Part shown: in pieces, positions 12,471 to 25,595 of the stretch | Position numbering within the stretch: position 1 is the stretch's first letter | Layout: each line of letters starts with the position of its first letter | Origin: Rhyacichthys aspro | Lineage: Eukaryota; Chordata; Actinopteri; Gobiiformes; Rhyacichthyidae | NCBI GenBank assembly: GCA_036850595.1 | Contig: CM072156.1 | Coordinates: 6,379,441-6,443,440, forward strand | Direction: 5' to 3' | DNA: 64,000 nucleotides | Program-made: the position numbers and the translations under genes | The notes under the pieces: generated by a model | The model's database searches: none | What the model was told of the DNA's origin: nothing | What the model saw: only the letters and a program-made list of their open reading frames with translations

Positions 12471-15400
12471 AGACAGTATTGAGTTACACATGGGCAAACT
12501 CTCACACATGTACAGGTATTTGTATTAGTGTCAGGTATCTGTTAAAATAATGTTAAAAAACTGCTTCCTTTGTCTAACTTTACATTTCTCAAAAAATGAA
12601 AAACTAAAGCTGGTGCCCTTTAAGAACAAGTCTTTATATATAACAATAGGGTTATTAATGTAGTTTCAAAGCAAAATCAATTAGATGTCCTCAAATGTCT
12701 CCCACACAAACTATTCAACCCAAATTCACAGTTTTAACACTGCAAACACAAGCATAGTGAAATGTAGAGCACATTTCAGCTGGTGAACACATAATGTGCA
12801 TAGAATGTACTGTTTACCATCAGAGACTTTCCACATTCAGCAGCAGGACACCAAAACTAATGGGTTGTAAATGCTCAGAAGCAGCAGCATGATTATTTGA
12901 TATATTGCACCACACAAAAGTCAGTCAGTATTTAGTTTAAAAACATGATGGTGAATGTAATGGCTATTATTTTCAATTAGCACAGAGCTATATACACAAT
13001 GCAATTTTAGAGACATGATTGGTAATTAGTAGAATCAGGCCCATCTCACTGACACAGTACCCTCAGCTGAACAGAAACCTCCAAAGTAACGTTCCTGTAA
13101 AGGGAGCAGAAATAGGCCAATACACGATTCATACAGTATATACAATACTACTGTTTAAGAAGACATGTTTTTTATCTTCCAAACTTGTGAGCTTGCCTAG
13201 TCTCCCCTTCACTAAACAAACAATGTCTGTGAATTTGGCACGGCTGTTGTAACAACACAGAGTCTGTAGAAGGGTCTGCGCCCTCTAATGAAAACTAAAG
13301 CGGTGTTGCTTTAAGTAGACTACTTAATTGTGAGGTTTCTTTTCCACAGAGAAGGGTTTGGCATTAGTGTAAAACAATTATCCTGTAAAGAAACAGTGAG
13401 ACCAGTGCCAGGTGATGCTTTTCCTTGCCTTGCACCATACTTTATAAAACATTAAGTAGATTGGACCTTTATTATTAGATTAAAATAAAAAGTGTTTTGC
13501 TGCAAAATGTCCTCACTTCTTTGGTAAACGTCTTCCTGTCCTCACTGTGTAGCATTTACCAGGATGTGCAACTCCTCCATGAAATTATACGTGCTCTCAC
13601 ACACACATCAGTAATTCCATCATGGCCTCTCTGCGTTTTCAAATTGGTTTACCCTGCTGACTAAAACCCTAATACTCTCACACAAAATGATAAGTAATTG
13701 GATTTTAAGGAAACACTTTTCTAAGGCTGTCGCTGTGAAGCAATTTCTAGATATGTGGCGCCATAAATATTGATATGAAGTTCCAACATAATATGAAAAG
13801 TATGAAAAGTGTGATGTAAATAATGAAGGATGGCGGGGAAATCCGAGAAGAAGCGAATAAAAAGCAAGCGCTGGTTTTCATTTCCAGCTCCCCACCTGTT
13901 GTGCAACAGAAGAGAATCAATACACCTGCTGGAGGCCTCCAACCGGATTAATCAATCACACACGACTGGTTTACAATATTTGGCAGAGTGTGTGGTCGGC
14001 CGCCAATGAAACGTGCACATCTGTCGGGCCGCACACATACACATGGCAACACACAGCAGTGATGTATTACACAGGACAGATGTGTTTCTCAGACCTGACA
14101 GTTACATGTTGCTGGTGTCAAAAGGCTAATTTACTTTTAATAGAAAGACAGAGGGGGGCAGAGGTAACGACAGAAGCCATGAATGAAGGGAAGGCAGGAG
14201 AGTCTTCAATCTTAACATCTGCAATAAATATATAATAAAAGTCATGTAGGTCAGATTTAAAACCATAGGCTGTAATATTTTTACATTATTCTATGGTCTG
14301 GTTCAGTACTCTTTTCTGATTGGCATTGGTTTGTTTAGCTTTACTGATAACTGGTAACTGGTTTCTACAGTAAACAGTACAGAAAAGCTTTTGCAGGTTT
14401 GGACTGTGGCTGCTCTATTAACCACCTACCAAAATATAAGCTATTTTTTCTCTTAACGAAGTCATGAAAACAAACAATTACAGAGCTAGACCCATCTTTA
14501 TGTGGCTGTTATATTACTGAGTCTTGAAAACTGTGTGCATGGTAATAATCATGCAGAGTGACAAACAAATCAATAATGTGAATCCATATTTCATCAATAA
14601 TTTCACTTGCCTGGTTCCTCAGAGGGGAGGGCTTTTGCCCTCTGACACACAGCTGATCCCAGTTCAGCTGTGGGTTAAGTATGTTAATGAAGTCATTACT
14701 ATTGCACCAGGCATTCAACTCCTCGACAGCAGTCTTGGTTTAAGGCTAGTGTTGACACCACTCTGTAAGTGTTTTGATCTTGGCTTTTAATGCATTTTTA
14801 CTGGGCCTTGTTCACTGATATTTTTATAACAACAAACCAGCCTTGTTATTGGTGTAAGACTGAACTTATTTTTGTTCTTCTTGAGTCCCTCACTGAGGAC
14901 ACACTGGGGCATCCTAAATATATGTGAAACTGAGGCCACAAGCTCTAAGTCTATACAGCTTTATTTACTCATCAAAGAACAGAATCCCCAATACTCTGGT
15001 TAGGCTGAACTTTTCTCCAAAGTAGGACACAGGCAGTTATTGTGGATCACACTGAAAGCTAACTCTGCTAATTAGCACTTCAGCACTTAACCGGAACAGT
15101 AGAAAACAGAGCAAGTCTGCGTCTGTCATCTACTGTATATTCTTTTCCAAATTTGGCTCACCAATATGAATAACATCATTCCTGAAGTGTTTGCCAGGAA
15201 CAAAAAGCTTTTCTCATCTCCTTTAGTGTATGTAGCAGGTAGAAGCAAAGTTTACTCAGGTTAATGAAAAAGCTTTAGCCACTTGTTTAGAATCTTTTAC
15301 TTTGACTTTGCACAGGAGCCATGTTAAAGGTACATGGGACGTTAACAGTGACATACAGAGGCGTCTATCTGCTCAATGCATTACCACCAAAGTTTCTTAT

Positions 15401-16669
15401 CTTCACTATCTCTAAAATTAAAGGTTAAAGTAAAATCTACAGAAAGTGAACTACATAAGTCACAGTTTACACTTATAGCTCGTTGCAAAGCATCTGCAAA
15501 AGTACCCCATAAAGCACTGAAAAACCAAACATAGCAGCAGATAAAAGACTCTAATTGTTGCCCCAATTACTCCATAATGTATCAGCGGAAAAGAAAACTG
15601 CATTTTTAGAACAAAGTGTCTATTTTTGTCGAATCTTTCATTTTCATCCGAACCTGTCAACCTCTTGAGTGCGTCTAGGCAGCCAGTTTAAAAATACTTT
15701 ACATCTCTCTTTGCTTCCTCGCAGCCTGCTCACTTATCTCGCCTCAGTCCCCTCTGATTTTGGCAGGACTTTATAATCGGAATAATCAGATGAGCCGAGC
15801 CTGTGAGCCAACCTTGAAATCAGCCTCCGACCATCCAGCCGCTAAATCATTTGAATACAGCCGAGCAGAGTGTGGCTAAATAGTGAAAGTTGGGTCCAGA
15901 TTTGGGCTTATCTTCAGGACACGGCGTTGTGGATTTTATGTAACCAAGTTCATAATGTTGATGTGCACCTTAAGCAGATTTTACTCTGTTCACCCTGGAT
16001 TCAAGAGATTAGAGTTGATATCAGGATGAAACTAGACATTTAACTTTAGTTCATCACAATCTGAAATATAAATGGTACATATGGTGTTGGTTTTGTGAGA
16101 GCCTTTTGCAGCAGCTCCAATTTTTGATATTTTTCCATGTTTCAGACAATACAATGATTAGGGTTGTCTACATACTGATTCCAGTACTCGTTACTCATTG
16201 AGATCCATCATTTGACCTCCTTTGTTGACTCTGCTCACTGTATCTAAAAAATCAACATGGCTGTGTATGGTTCATTAATTTAAGTACCCATATCTGTACT
16301 TATTGGTGAGTACTATGGATAAATAATTTTGGATGCAACACTGCTGAACTGACCATAACAGACCTGATGTTCCCTGGGAGCTAAGGTGGTGGAGGAGACA
16401 GTGTTTGGCAGTGATGATGCAGCATAAATGAGTGCAGTGCCATTCTGTTTACATTGATTTATTAATTTTTTTCTGCACATTACTTCTGCTTGACGCCCCT
16501 CCCCCAGTGCCGGGTGCTAGCTGCAGGGTCCACAGCTCAGAGCCACCCCTCACTGATGTCTCTCCAGAACATCTCGTGATGGTGGGGCAGCAGACATGGA
16601 CATCTCCCTGCTGCTGGACTTTGCTCTCATTAAATCATTGTGGCTTTTTTTTTCTTTATCTTTATTTAG
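12471..16669. other. Gene desert, no exon recognised
   Basis: AT-rich DNA with only short frames. The patch around 15735-15900 (Gaat-rich, with 'gaccatccagccgctaaatc') is less AT-rich and free of obvious repeats, so it could be checked for conservation. No RNA gene was recognised. Confidence 0.4.
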
Positions 16670-17015
16670 CTAGCACCAGAAGCTTGCCTTTTCAAACTCC
16701 TGTACCAGGTCTTTAAAGGTTTTGTTCAGCTTTCCTGAAGTGAGTCCGACATCCTTCAGGAAGTGTCTGGTTGAAACGGAGCCACGGCATCAACCTCAAC
16801 AGGATTGGTTGATGTTTTCCACTCTTTATCCTGACATTCAGCGCCAACTCCGGATATCGTGCCTTTATGTCCTCCCACTGTTTTACCAGGAAGACTTGCT
16901 AAGGCTACGTCCGGTCTCATTGTGGTGGTAGTGATGGATGAAGGAAACTGTAGCTGCGTTTCCAGGTTGGCTCTAATGTAGCTGAAACGGCTCACCCTTG
17001 ACGTTCATTTTGATG
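16670..17015 (-). mobile_element. Degraded retroelement pol C-terminal fragment
   Basis: The minus-strand translation over about 16756-16995 reads like the C-terminal domain found after the reverse transcriptase in many fish and cnidarian non-LTR elements: 'LQFPSSITTTTMRPDVAL', then GVGAECQDKEWKT, then NPVEVDAV. Family members usually have a TTLRPD…L block, then …C…GW.T, then PVEVGCRGF. One frameshift later (about 16680-16755) the frame continues as 'DVGLTSGKLNKTFKDLV' and ASFWC, matching the helical end of that domain. The substitutions and frameshift show a dead copy. The element family is tentative. Confidence 0.65.
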
Positions 17016-18845
17016 AGAATGTTGTTCAACTTGTTGCAGAAAACACAACATGAAATAGACAAGCTCCTTTCCGCTGCTGTTGGACTCTAGAGCAGTCTGT
17101 GGTTGCATTTGACAATACACATATTTACACAAGTTGGTAGTGGTAACAGAGGCTCAGGAGGTAGACCTGATGAAAGTGTATGACATTGTTAGATCAATGA
17201 GAGAATATTTATCTGTGAATGGAAAGGTTAGATGCCAATATTGGTAGAAAGGCACTGTTTAAATGTGGCCCATTGGTACTTAGTAGAGCTGTACCAACTT
17301 TGCAACACCAGCAGCCCCAGTTCAAGACAAATTCAACATCTGACTCATGTACTTACAGCAGAAATAGTAATCCTTAATCTACCTGTAATCATCTGAACAC
17401 CATTCCTGTAAACCAAACATCGCTGTGCCTTTACATTTGTTTATGAGAAAACACAACAGAGAATGTGAGCTGTGCATACTCCTTCTGTCTTTCACTGAGA
17501 GCTGCTGGGAAAGACAAGAGAAGACACAATGCGGCCTGTAATTGGAGCTAAGAATATAAATGTAATCCAAGATTACACATGAGAGAGAAAAGGCGGCAGA
17601 TGACTGAGTGGTGGATAAGATAAAGGAATTGTTTCGGAGCGGTTTTCCTGTGGACATGCAGCAGGAGGAACAAGGGAGCGATGGAGGATGGGATTAGGCT
17701 GGAAAGAAAAGAGGACAGTAATGAATAACGTCCTGCAGCTAAAACGTATTGAAGAGCTAACGTGTTCTGTGTGTTAGCGGTAATGTACTCTCTATTGAAC
17801 ATACTGTACTTTACCACTTTTGGTGTGTACTCAGTGTATTCCAGTGCAGTCCTTTCACTGTGAGCTGACGTATTTGATTGGTCAATTACATGTGTTTGTC
17901 TTTCCATGTAGCTCTGCCCTTTCTAAGATGTTTCTCTTGCTGTCTTCTTATATGAGCTTTATGAATACAGATGAAAACACCACATGCATGCAAGTCTCTC
18001 ATAATGAAGACGTATTCACCGACTGAAGGAACAAGGACTGTCACTGAATAATGCCAGTTGATGAAAGTTTGTGTTATGATCTGGCTTCAGGCTCTTGGGG
18101 GCAGTTCAGACCTTGCATTTCAATGTGTTTTTCAGTATCCAATCACAAGTGGCCAGCTGCTGCTGCACCAGGCATACTTCTAAAACACCACTTTCATGAG
18201 TGATGAGAGTCGAGATGCTGTGTCTCTGAGGACGTGCACTATTTCATATTATAATTTTAAATTAAAAGTCTGTGGTCCAACTTTCTTTATTCCAGCTGTG
18301 CTCTTACTGTCTCTCATGTGAAATGATCGGATTTAATACGCTGCTATTTCACTAATGTACTTTAAATAATGAATACCAATCAATCACTTCACTGATGCCA
18401 TTTTGTAGCAGCACACTTTTTACAGCGATAATGAATCAATGCAGAAAAGCTAATTGTTAGATTTTTCTTTTAAAGTAATATTAGAACACTGAAGTAGCTG
18501 ATGCAAACATATGACACATTTCGATGCAAACCAGGAGTCATTTCTCTTCACACGACACAGAGATCCGATCACAAATGTCCCAGGTTCCTTGTGTTAGCTG
18601 CAAAAACAAGCCATATAGTTAGTAAAGTGTCTGTTTTTTTAACTGTGCCTGCTTGTCCAAAAGAAAATGGCATGCCACTAGTGCCACAGAGTGATGTACA
18701 AAAGTGAAATCTTGACATGACAGTCACGCTTTGGCACATGGTATGGATCAACCTGCCCTTTTATCCTTGCACCCTTATCCTCTGTATATTCTTCTGGGTC
18801 ATGTGCATCGAGAAAATTTAATGGTGGAGAAAATACAGCATGTGG
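17016..18845. other. Intergenic, no gene
   Basis: Several frames of 60-120 codons stay open on both strands near 17380-17910, but none carries a recognisable domain and codon content looks random. No repeat or RNA gene was recognised. Confidence 0.4.
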
Positions 18846-18957
18846 TAAAACTCCACAGGGAGAACATGCCAACCCTCACAAAACCATCTTCCTTTGCCCT
18901 ACGATCAAACCTGGATACTCTTGCTTTGAGCCAATCCTTTTGCCATTGAGCCATGCT
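18846..18957 (-). repeat. tRNA-like dispersed repeat (SINE-type)
   Basis: On the minus strand the piece begins 'GCATGGCTCAATGGC', continues 'AAGCAAGAGTATCCAGG' and TTTGATCGTAGGG, and reaches GGCATGTTCTCCCTGTGGAG. This is the order of a very common vertebrate repeat (gcacggtgg…agtggttagcactg…gcaagaagg…gggttcgaatc…gcatgttctccctgtg). The A-box and B-box positions are recognisable but eroded. It is not a functional tRNA gene. Confidence 0.55.
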
Positions 18958-20324
18958 TATATCAGAAATGCATGGGTCTACCTCTTAGGTGCTGTCTGTG
19001 ATTGTACGTTACCCTCTGAACACTGGAGATTCCAGCTTTGTACTTTCTTCTCAAAGGCACGCAGGGTTGAGGTTTATTTAACCTTTAGACACGGATCATT
19101 TCCCTCCATAGTTATTTATACACCGCTTCTCGTCTGCAGGTGTGAATATGAATCTCCCACAGTTTCTATGAGACTTAATTCTCCGCAGCACATCAGAGCT
19201 TGCTTTTGAAGGACGCTCTTAAATGTGTGGGAAATGAACTATAAAAGTTGGGGTAAACGGCTTATTATGCACAAATGAAGCAGAAATGTTTCCCATATGC
19301 AAATACAAGAGTTATGAAATATGCTTATATCCCATGTGAACATACTTAGGATATCAAATTATTCATATAAATATAAACATGAAGCTGGTGGGTTGGGGTT
19401 TTTGTTTGAGTTTCAATCGCAGCAGGGGTCCACAGGAGGGTAGGAGGCTCAAACCGGTGGTAAAACAATCATATGTGCACAAGAACACGCTCAATACAAA
19501 AGTAAACATGAACAAGGCATGGATTAGACTTCAAAGTGGAGTGGGATTAGTGTTTAGTTATCATTTCTCTCACAGCACAATCAGCACAACGCCAAGTCTT
19601 CACGCCAGGAACCAGTCTGACATTAAACCTTTGTGTATGTTTACAGTAGGAGTGGATCATATGTATTAATATTTCAGAGCATGAGGAAATACATTTGTAA
19701 CCGTATTAAAAAGCTGCAAAGGTTTCCTGAAATGAATGTCTGCTTCACGTCTTATTGACAACTCCTCCAAGAAGTATTTGCCTATCTTCATTTGCTTTAT
19801 ATTCCTCATTAAAACTGATTAGGAATGCAGTAAAAGAGAAGAAAAGGCTGCGGCTGACCACCAATCACAGTGACAGGCTGCGTCTCAAAGGAGCAGCCGA
19901 TAGATTTACCGCAGCACACGGGAGCTGGAGACAAACTATCAGCAGTTTACAGCTTACACTTGAAATATTAGAGAGAGAAGATAAAAAAGACAAATCAGAA
20001 TACTTAAAAACTCTTTACATGAGATAACATACCGTACCATATTCATATATAATGCCCTGTGTTTTAAGGGCTTCTGGCGTTTTATGAAAAAGCCTGTAAG
20101 AAATGCATGTTTTATTATTAAAGAACTTATATGGGAAAGTTTGGCAAAAGCAGGGGCGATGTCGAGGGGAATGCTTTTTATAAAAGGTCTACATAGATCT
20201 CAAACATCTTTTTATCTTTGTGTACTGTAGCATTATAAATGTTCTTAATAATGTACAGCCCTCTCCCTTCCCTCAGACTGTGTTGTCATACTCTTGCCTA
20301 TTGCCCCAGTGCTCCAAACTTTTT
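18958..20324. other. Intergenic, no gene
   Basis: AT-rich, with an octamer-like ATGCAAAT near 19296. Open frames at 18940-19209 and 19379-19669 have no recognisable domain. Nothing else is supported. Confidence 0.4.
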
Positions 20325-20680
20325 TTTAAGGTTAAAGAAGGTGCAGGATATTAAGCATTTAGGGTCAACAATCCGGGGCAATGGGGAGTGTGGAAAAGAA
20401 GGGAGTGCAAGCAGGTTTAAATGGGTAAGAGCAGCGAGGTTGTATGGTTTTAACACAGGCACTGAGGACAAAAGCTGAACTGAAGATGTTGAGGTTGTTT
20501 TTGGGAGTGACAAGGACGGATAAGATCAGGAATGAGTCCATCAGAGGGACAGCTCAGCTCAGATGTTCAGGAGATAAAGTTCGAGAGACCAGACTGAGAT
20601 CATTTAGACATGCTCAGAGGAGGGATAGTGAATATATCGAGTCGAAAGATGTTAAAGAATCATTAAAAACATCAATTTAG
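20325..20680 (+). mobile_element. LINE reverse-transcriptase C-terminal fragment
   Basis: The translation shows two blocks of a common teleost LINE in the correct order. The first is 'IKHLGSTIRGNGECGKEG' (family: F.YLGSTIQ.NGECGKEV). After an internal deletion and a frame change comes 'AELKMLRLFLGVTRTDKIRN' followed by ESIRGTAQLRC (family: AELKMLRFSLGVTRMDKIRNEYIRGTA), then RRDSEYI. About 40 residues that normally separate the blocks are missing, and the frame changes near 20460, so this is a pseudogenised piece of the thumb and C-terminal region. It is in the same orientation as the second LINE fragment immediately downstream. Confidence 0.8.
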
Positions 20681-20689
20681 TTCATAAAC

Positions 20690-21000
20690 CTCGTTCCTCT
20701 GGGCTTTAAATTGAGCTTCACGTTTGTTTTTTATGTTACGCTGTTGAAGAGATATGAGTTGTGTCAGTTAAATCGTGGAATAGTCTCGATGAGGGACTGA
20801 AAACATGTAAATCCGTAGGTTACTTTACAAAATTACATTATACAAAGCTGAATGAATTTTGCTTCTTTCTTTATGTACGCAAATTGACTCTGGGTTTTGG
20901 TGTTGTGTGTTTGTAAAACATTTCTATGTTTGCTTCTAATTTTTTTCTTTTTTTCTTTCTTTTTTTTGAAGATGACCGAAATAAACTAGCTAACTAACTA
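20690..21000 (+). mobile_element. Second LINE 3' fragment with simple-repeat tail
   Basis: After the preceding LINE piece the sequence changes to one ending in a T-rich tract (20939-20967), 'gaccgaaataaac' and 'tagctaactaactaa', a short TAAC-type terminal repeat. The frame near 20770-20870 ('tggaatagtctcgatgaggg', then aaacatgtaaatcc) is reminiscent of the KLWNSLDE…LK.C.SL..FK terminus of several non-LTR proteins. The family is uncertain. It may be nested in, or abut, the previous fragment. Confidence 0.45.
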
Positions 21001-24000
21001 AAAATATAGTTATTATTGATCCTGTATATACTACAACATGTTTCACTGTGCACTTTAAAGAGCCCTGTGTGGATGTAAGTGCACATATCAGGTAGGAGAG
21101 TGTGTAGAGTGAGCACAGGAATCAAAATAACCTGCGATTATCAGCATCGTCACACTGAGCAGCAAACAGCTTTTCACTTCTCTTCCTTTTGCTTTGGAGT
21201 AGGTGTCTTTGTTACTCTGTAAAAGCATCAAGTAGCACAACACTTTTTAATGTGAATACCCACACAGAGAAACGTAACCAGGCTACACATAGAGCCGGTA
21301 ACTTCCTTCATGACACTCATTATCTCTGACTGAGGATTTCGGTTTTGAGAGGCAGGCTCAGTCTAATAAAGCTCTTTCCTTCTCACTTTGTCACACAGCC
21401 CTCAGGTACCGTCAAAACAGGAGCACATTAAAAGAAACAGAACTCCTCGCTCTCTAATTAACAGAGCGTGTTGTTTTGTCATTTTTTTAGCTTCTTCACA
21501 GACGCAGAGAGGATGAGAACGTCTGCAGGTCGAGTAGGTGCAGCGTGGCCTCAGATCTTCAGCCCAAAGACCCTCTGGACTGAGCCCCTCTCTTCTTTTA
21601 TACTTTAATCCCAACTCGCTGACTGTTGTTGTGATCTCCAGGTTTCATTTTGACAATTTTCTCTTACATTGTGTTACGGGTAACAGTAAAAATCAGTATT
21701 CAAGAAAACGACTAACATTATGTCCGTAAACCCATTCACCGCATGACGTTTTTCGCACATGCCTTAAGCTGTAATAAGTAACAGCAGGTGGTGAAATTAC
21801 ATCTGAATGTGAATGCAACATCAAGGGTCCTTCAGTCGCAGCCCTAGACCTATTTCTTTTCTGTTCTGACTCCCTCCCTGCACAACCCCAATCTCTGGAT
21901 GGCTCGTTATCCAGTAATAAACCGTACTAATGCCACCATTTACTACCGAGCTATTTGTCACCGTCGCGGCACTTATTGCTCACACTTAAAAATCGACAGT
22001 GTCTGCACAACCTGTATGAACTTCAGACCTTGGGCGATATGACGGCCGCGAAATATGGGCTTCTAATCTATTCCCTCAGTTTCTCCACTAAAGCTGGTGT
22101 CCTCACAGTGCACCAGGTCGATTTATCACTTTATATCCCGGGAGCTGTTTGAAATATAGAAACTGCAGCTCGTTTGACGTGCAGGTGTAAATAAACTGAT
22201 GTGAATATTTAATATTTATTAAAACACAAGACATCGTTTACAGTTACTCATTTTGCAACATCTGCTCACTTCCAGATGAATATTTTATTGATTTGAGCTT
22301 TTATGGGTTCCTTGGGCACCATGTTGAATGATAAGAGAAGCATAAAAACAGATGTGTATTATTTATACCATTCAAAAGTAAACTGGCCATTGATATATGG
22401 CCATATATATTTTAAAAATGAAAATATTTTGTAATGTCTTAAAGGGATTTTCCAGATCTTTTGAAGATTGGTTGTATGTTTTTCTCTGTAAGATTCTGAT
22501 TAGTGTAGCCTCTGGAGAAAGAAGTAAGCCCAGCCCTCCTGTCAGTCCTGTAATACCCCTGAGTACCACTAGATGGAGTCCAGTTCTATTACAGCACTCA
22601 GTCTTCCAAAAATTAGACCTTAACATTATTACATCAGTTGAAATGTGTTGCTTAAGTGGCACAGCATGCACTCGTGAGTACAAGCTACTGTACAGGATCA
22701 ACACTGTCACATGATGTCAGTGTGAAGGTGTGTTTGACAAATCTGATTTATTGAGTCCTGCTGTTAGATGCAATTAAAGCAGCCATCATTTGCCATCTCT
22801 TTAATGTGCTGTGGTGGTGGAAAAAATCAGAGCAAATGACAGTAAAAAAAGCCTCTCATTGAACGGCAAAAAGCATATTGAGTCAAGACAAACAGTTACT
22901 TTAAGACCAATCCCATGAGTACATTGGTCCCAAGGTTTATTCCAACAAGGGCTGATAAAAAAAGTGTTTCTGTAGACCCTTTTTGAATTTGTAAACAACA
23001 TGCTCATCTTGGTGCCGTCAGTTCCACCGACCCCAATATATTTTCAACAGCAGGATTAGCACTAGCCACCAAAAAACGCGAATTGTGTATAAATAAAGCG
23101 GTTTTGACAAATGTCCCCAACAGACGACATGTGTTTAATGTCAGAGCCTCAGGAGGGAACATCAGTACATAATGTATCGTTCATTTTACTGCTGCATTGT
23201 GCTCCTTTCTCATCAACTTCGTGAAAAACAAGTCAGTTTGTCGTCTAGACACTTTTTATTTACCGGCTCCAGTTTACTCCTCTTTAAAATAAATGGGAAT
23301 GTGCTGAGCTTCTGTCACCAAAATGTGTACGCAGTTTTCAATGACATCACTGGGAAGGGTCTATCTAATGTCAAAAATGAACTTTGTTGTAGATGAACAC
23401 ATTTGAATCTAGAGATTGGTCACGTGACCCTGATCAGGTGTCATGGCATCACACGAAATTCAGAACCAGAAAAAATGTAGGGAAAATTAAGTGCACATTA
23501 AATTACACAAAACTGGTATAAAAACATGCTTCTTTCACTTCACATCAGCTGTCATGACTTCAATGTGCGCTTGAAAAGTAGCTCGACAAATGACAGTTTT
23601 GGACAGTCATCTATTGGTTGTCCACTGAGCGATATTTGCCGCATGAACAGGCAATAATCTGGACACCAATGAGAGTCTGGATGATGAATGGTACAATCAA
23701 AAATGTCCCGCTGAGACATTAGTCACAATTACAGAAATATAAAGACTATTTTTATCACATCAAATGATCAGTGAGAGGAGCCAAAACTCACTCATGTATT
23801 CTTCTTTTTTCTTCTTCTTCTTTTTTAGTGTGGTATCTGTAGGTGCTGTCTATGTCCCTCCACACCAGCATCATCATTTTCTTATTTGCTTCACAGGAAA
23901 AAAATCTATCCTGACAATTCTTCTCTTTTGGGAACCACAGAATAATCACATCTCATATTGAACTTTGTCTAGGATCAACTTCTCTTGGTTCCTCTAATGA

Positions 24001-25291
24001 GACGGCTGCTTCATGGACAATCATTTGTTTCCAAGAGTCTGAGCTCCCATGATATAAAGTACCATGAGGGCTCTTGAGGAAGCCGCTCTGCAATCAATCC
24101 TAAGTACCCTGACCGTAGGCATCTGGACGCAATTGATAATTTTTTAAGCTTAAAACTATGTCAAGATGCCTACTTACAGACTCGTTTGATACATCCTTCA
24201 CAGACAATGCAATCAGCGGTTTTGTGCTTAAGAAAAACGTCAAGAGCGTTTGATGTGAACTCAGATGCTCTCACAGTTTCAGTGTGCAGCATGTAAAAAG
24301 TGCATTCTACCATGTAACCAGTGCTGAATCCAAATAGACAATATATTAATAAGACGAATATCTGTAAAGCAAAGCATGGTTTTGTATTGATTATTTACAC
24401 GGAACATCAATGGCATAAACGTTGGAGAGTGGGAATATTCAAAACAGAGATTTTTTTAAATTTAAAACAGGTTTGGAACTAAGTGGATCAGTTTAATCAG
24501 GTTAAACTTAGTGGAGTACAAGCAGTGGAATAATGTTGCCTAAAACCCCTGCCATACTGTGCTGTTTTGCCAACGAGCAATTAGTTTTGTAGCATTAAAT
24601 CGATGACTATAGTGTAGTCTCCTAATGTTCTCTCATGTGTGTATTAACAACATGAACAACTAAAACCACTTCTAGTGAATAATGACATACACAAAACACA
24701 AAAGAAATCCAGCAGATCTGTATAACTCCCCCTAGTGTCCACATGATGAATACATTTCAATAAACCTTTGTGAATATTTGTAAACCAAATATTTGTGAAA
24801 TCCATATATAAAAAAAAAAACGCACACTCACGACTTACCCCGAGCTCTTTCAGCAAAACATAATTGTGTTTTTTGCCCCCAAAGTCTATTGCTGTTGTGA
24901 ATGCCACTCAAGTCTACACCTGTTTTTTGTCATATTGAATTGTAGCCTTTGATACACTGGCCTCTCCAATCACACAGTGGGACAGGCATCAAGAACTCAA
25001 ACAGGGAGATGTATAAATCAAAAAATACGGTGTAGTGTGACAGGGGCTAAAAGGATGTAGGGTAAAGAGGGTTAAGACGGAGCCCTGAGGAACTCCTTGG
25101 CTGTAGTACATGACTGTCATTTACATCTGGCTCCACAAATCACAGGCTGCCAAGATTTCAATCATCTTTTTCTCTCAGACTCCACACCTGCACTTACACA
25201 AACACATATTTTCCTTAACTGGGCAGTTTTTGTCATAAGATTTACAGATAAGACTGATTACTGCTGTTTACTGGTATTTGCAGAGGTCACA
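21001..25291. other. Gene desert, no exon recognised
   Basis: AT-rich, with a TTC-rich tract at about 23801-23826 and poly-A/T runs. Frames on both strands at 22372-22714 mirror each other across an AT-rich stretch and have no domain. Nothing is recognised with confidence. Confidence 0.4.
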
Positions 25292-25595
25292 TTAAAGCTC
25301 CAGGACCCGGTTTGGTTTTTGCCGTCTCAGACACCTCTCTCCCCCAACAATCAAACCAATTTTTCACCACAAAATACTACTACGTTACATTAAATGGAAG
25401 TTTAGTGCTTACCTGAAACTTTTATCACTGGAGTTTACCGTTGTAGACTGTAGTTATCCTGTAATTATCTCCGTCTCGTTAAACACTGTGACGAAGCATT
25501 GCCAGCATTTATCCATGTTTAATTTGCTGCTTGTTTCTCTATTTTTTTTTTTCTTTTTGTTTTTTTGAGCTGTTTTGCTGTAAAATAAGTTGTAA
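25292..25595 (+). repeat. Unnamed dispersed repeat, copy 1 (plus)
   Basis: This copy shares an ordered series of blocks with the copy at about 50056-50285, which is inverted relative to it. The blocks are TTAAAGCTCCAGGACCCG (copy 2: TTAAAGTTGCAGGACCCG), ACCACAAAATACTACTAC (copy 2: ACCACAAAATACTAATAC), 'GAAGTTTAGTGCTTACCTGA' (copy 2: GAAGTTTAGAGCTTACCTAA), an ATCACTGGAGTTTA block (copy 2: ATCTTTGGAGTTTA), and 'GAGCTGTTTTGCTGTAAAAT' followed by AAGTTGTA. No protein is encoded. I do not recognise a named family. The TTAAAG start recalls TTAA-targeting MITEs, but I found no matching other end. Confidence 0.7.
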
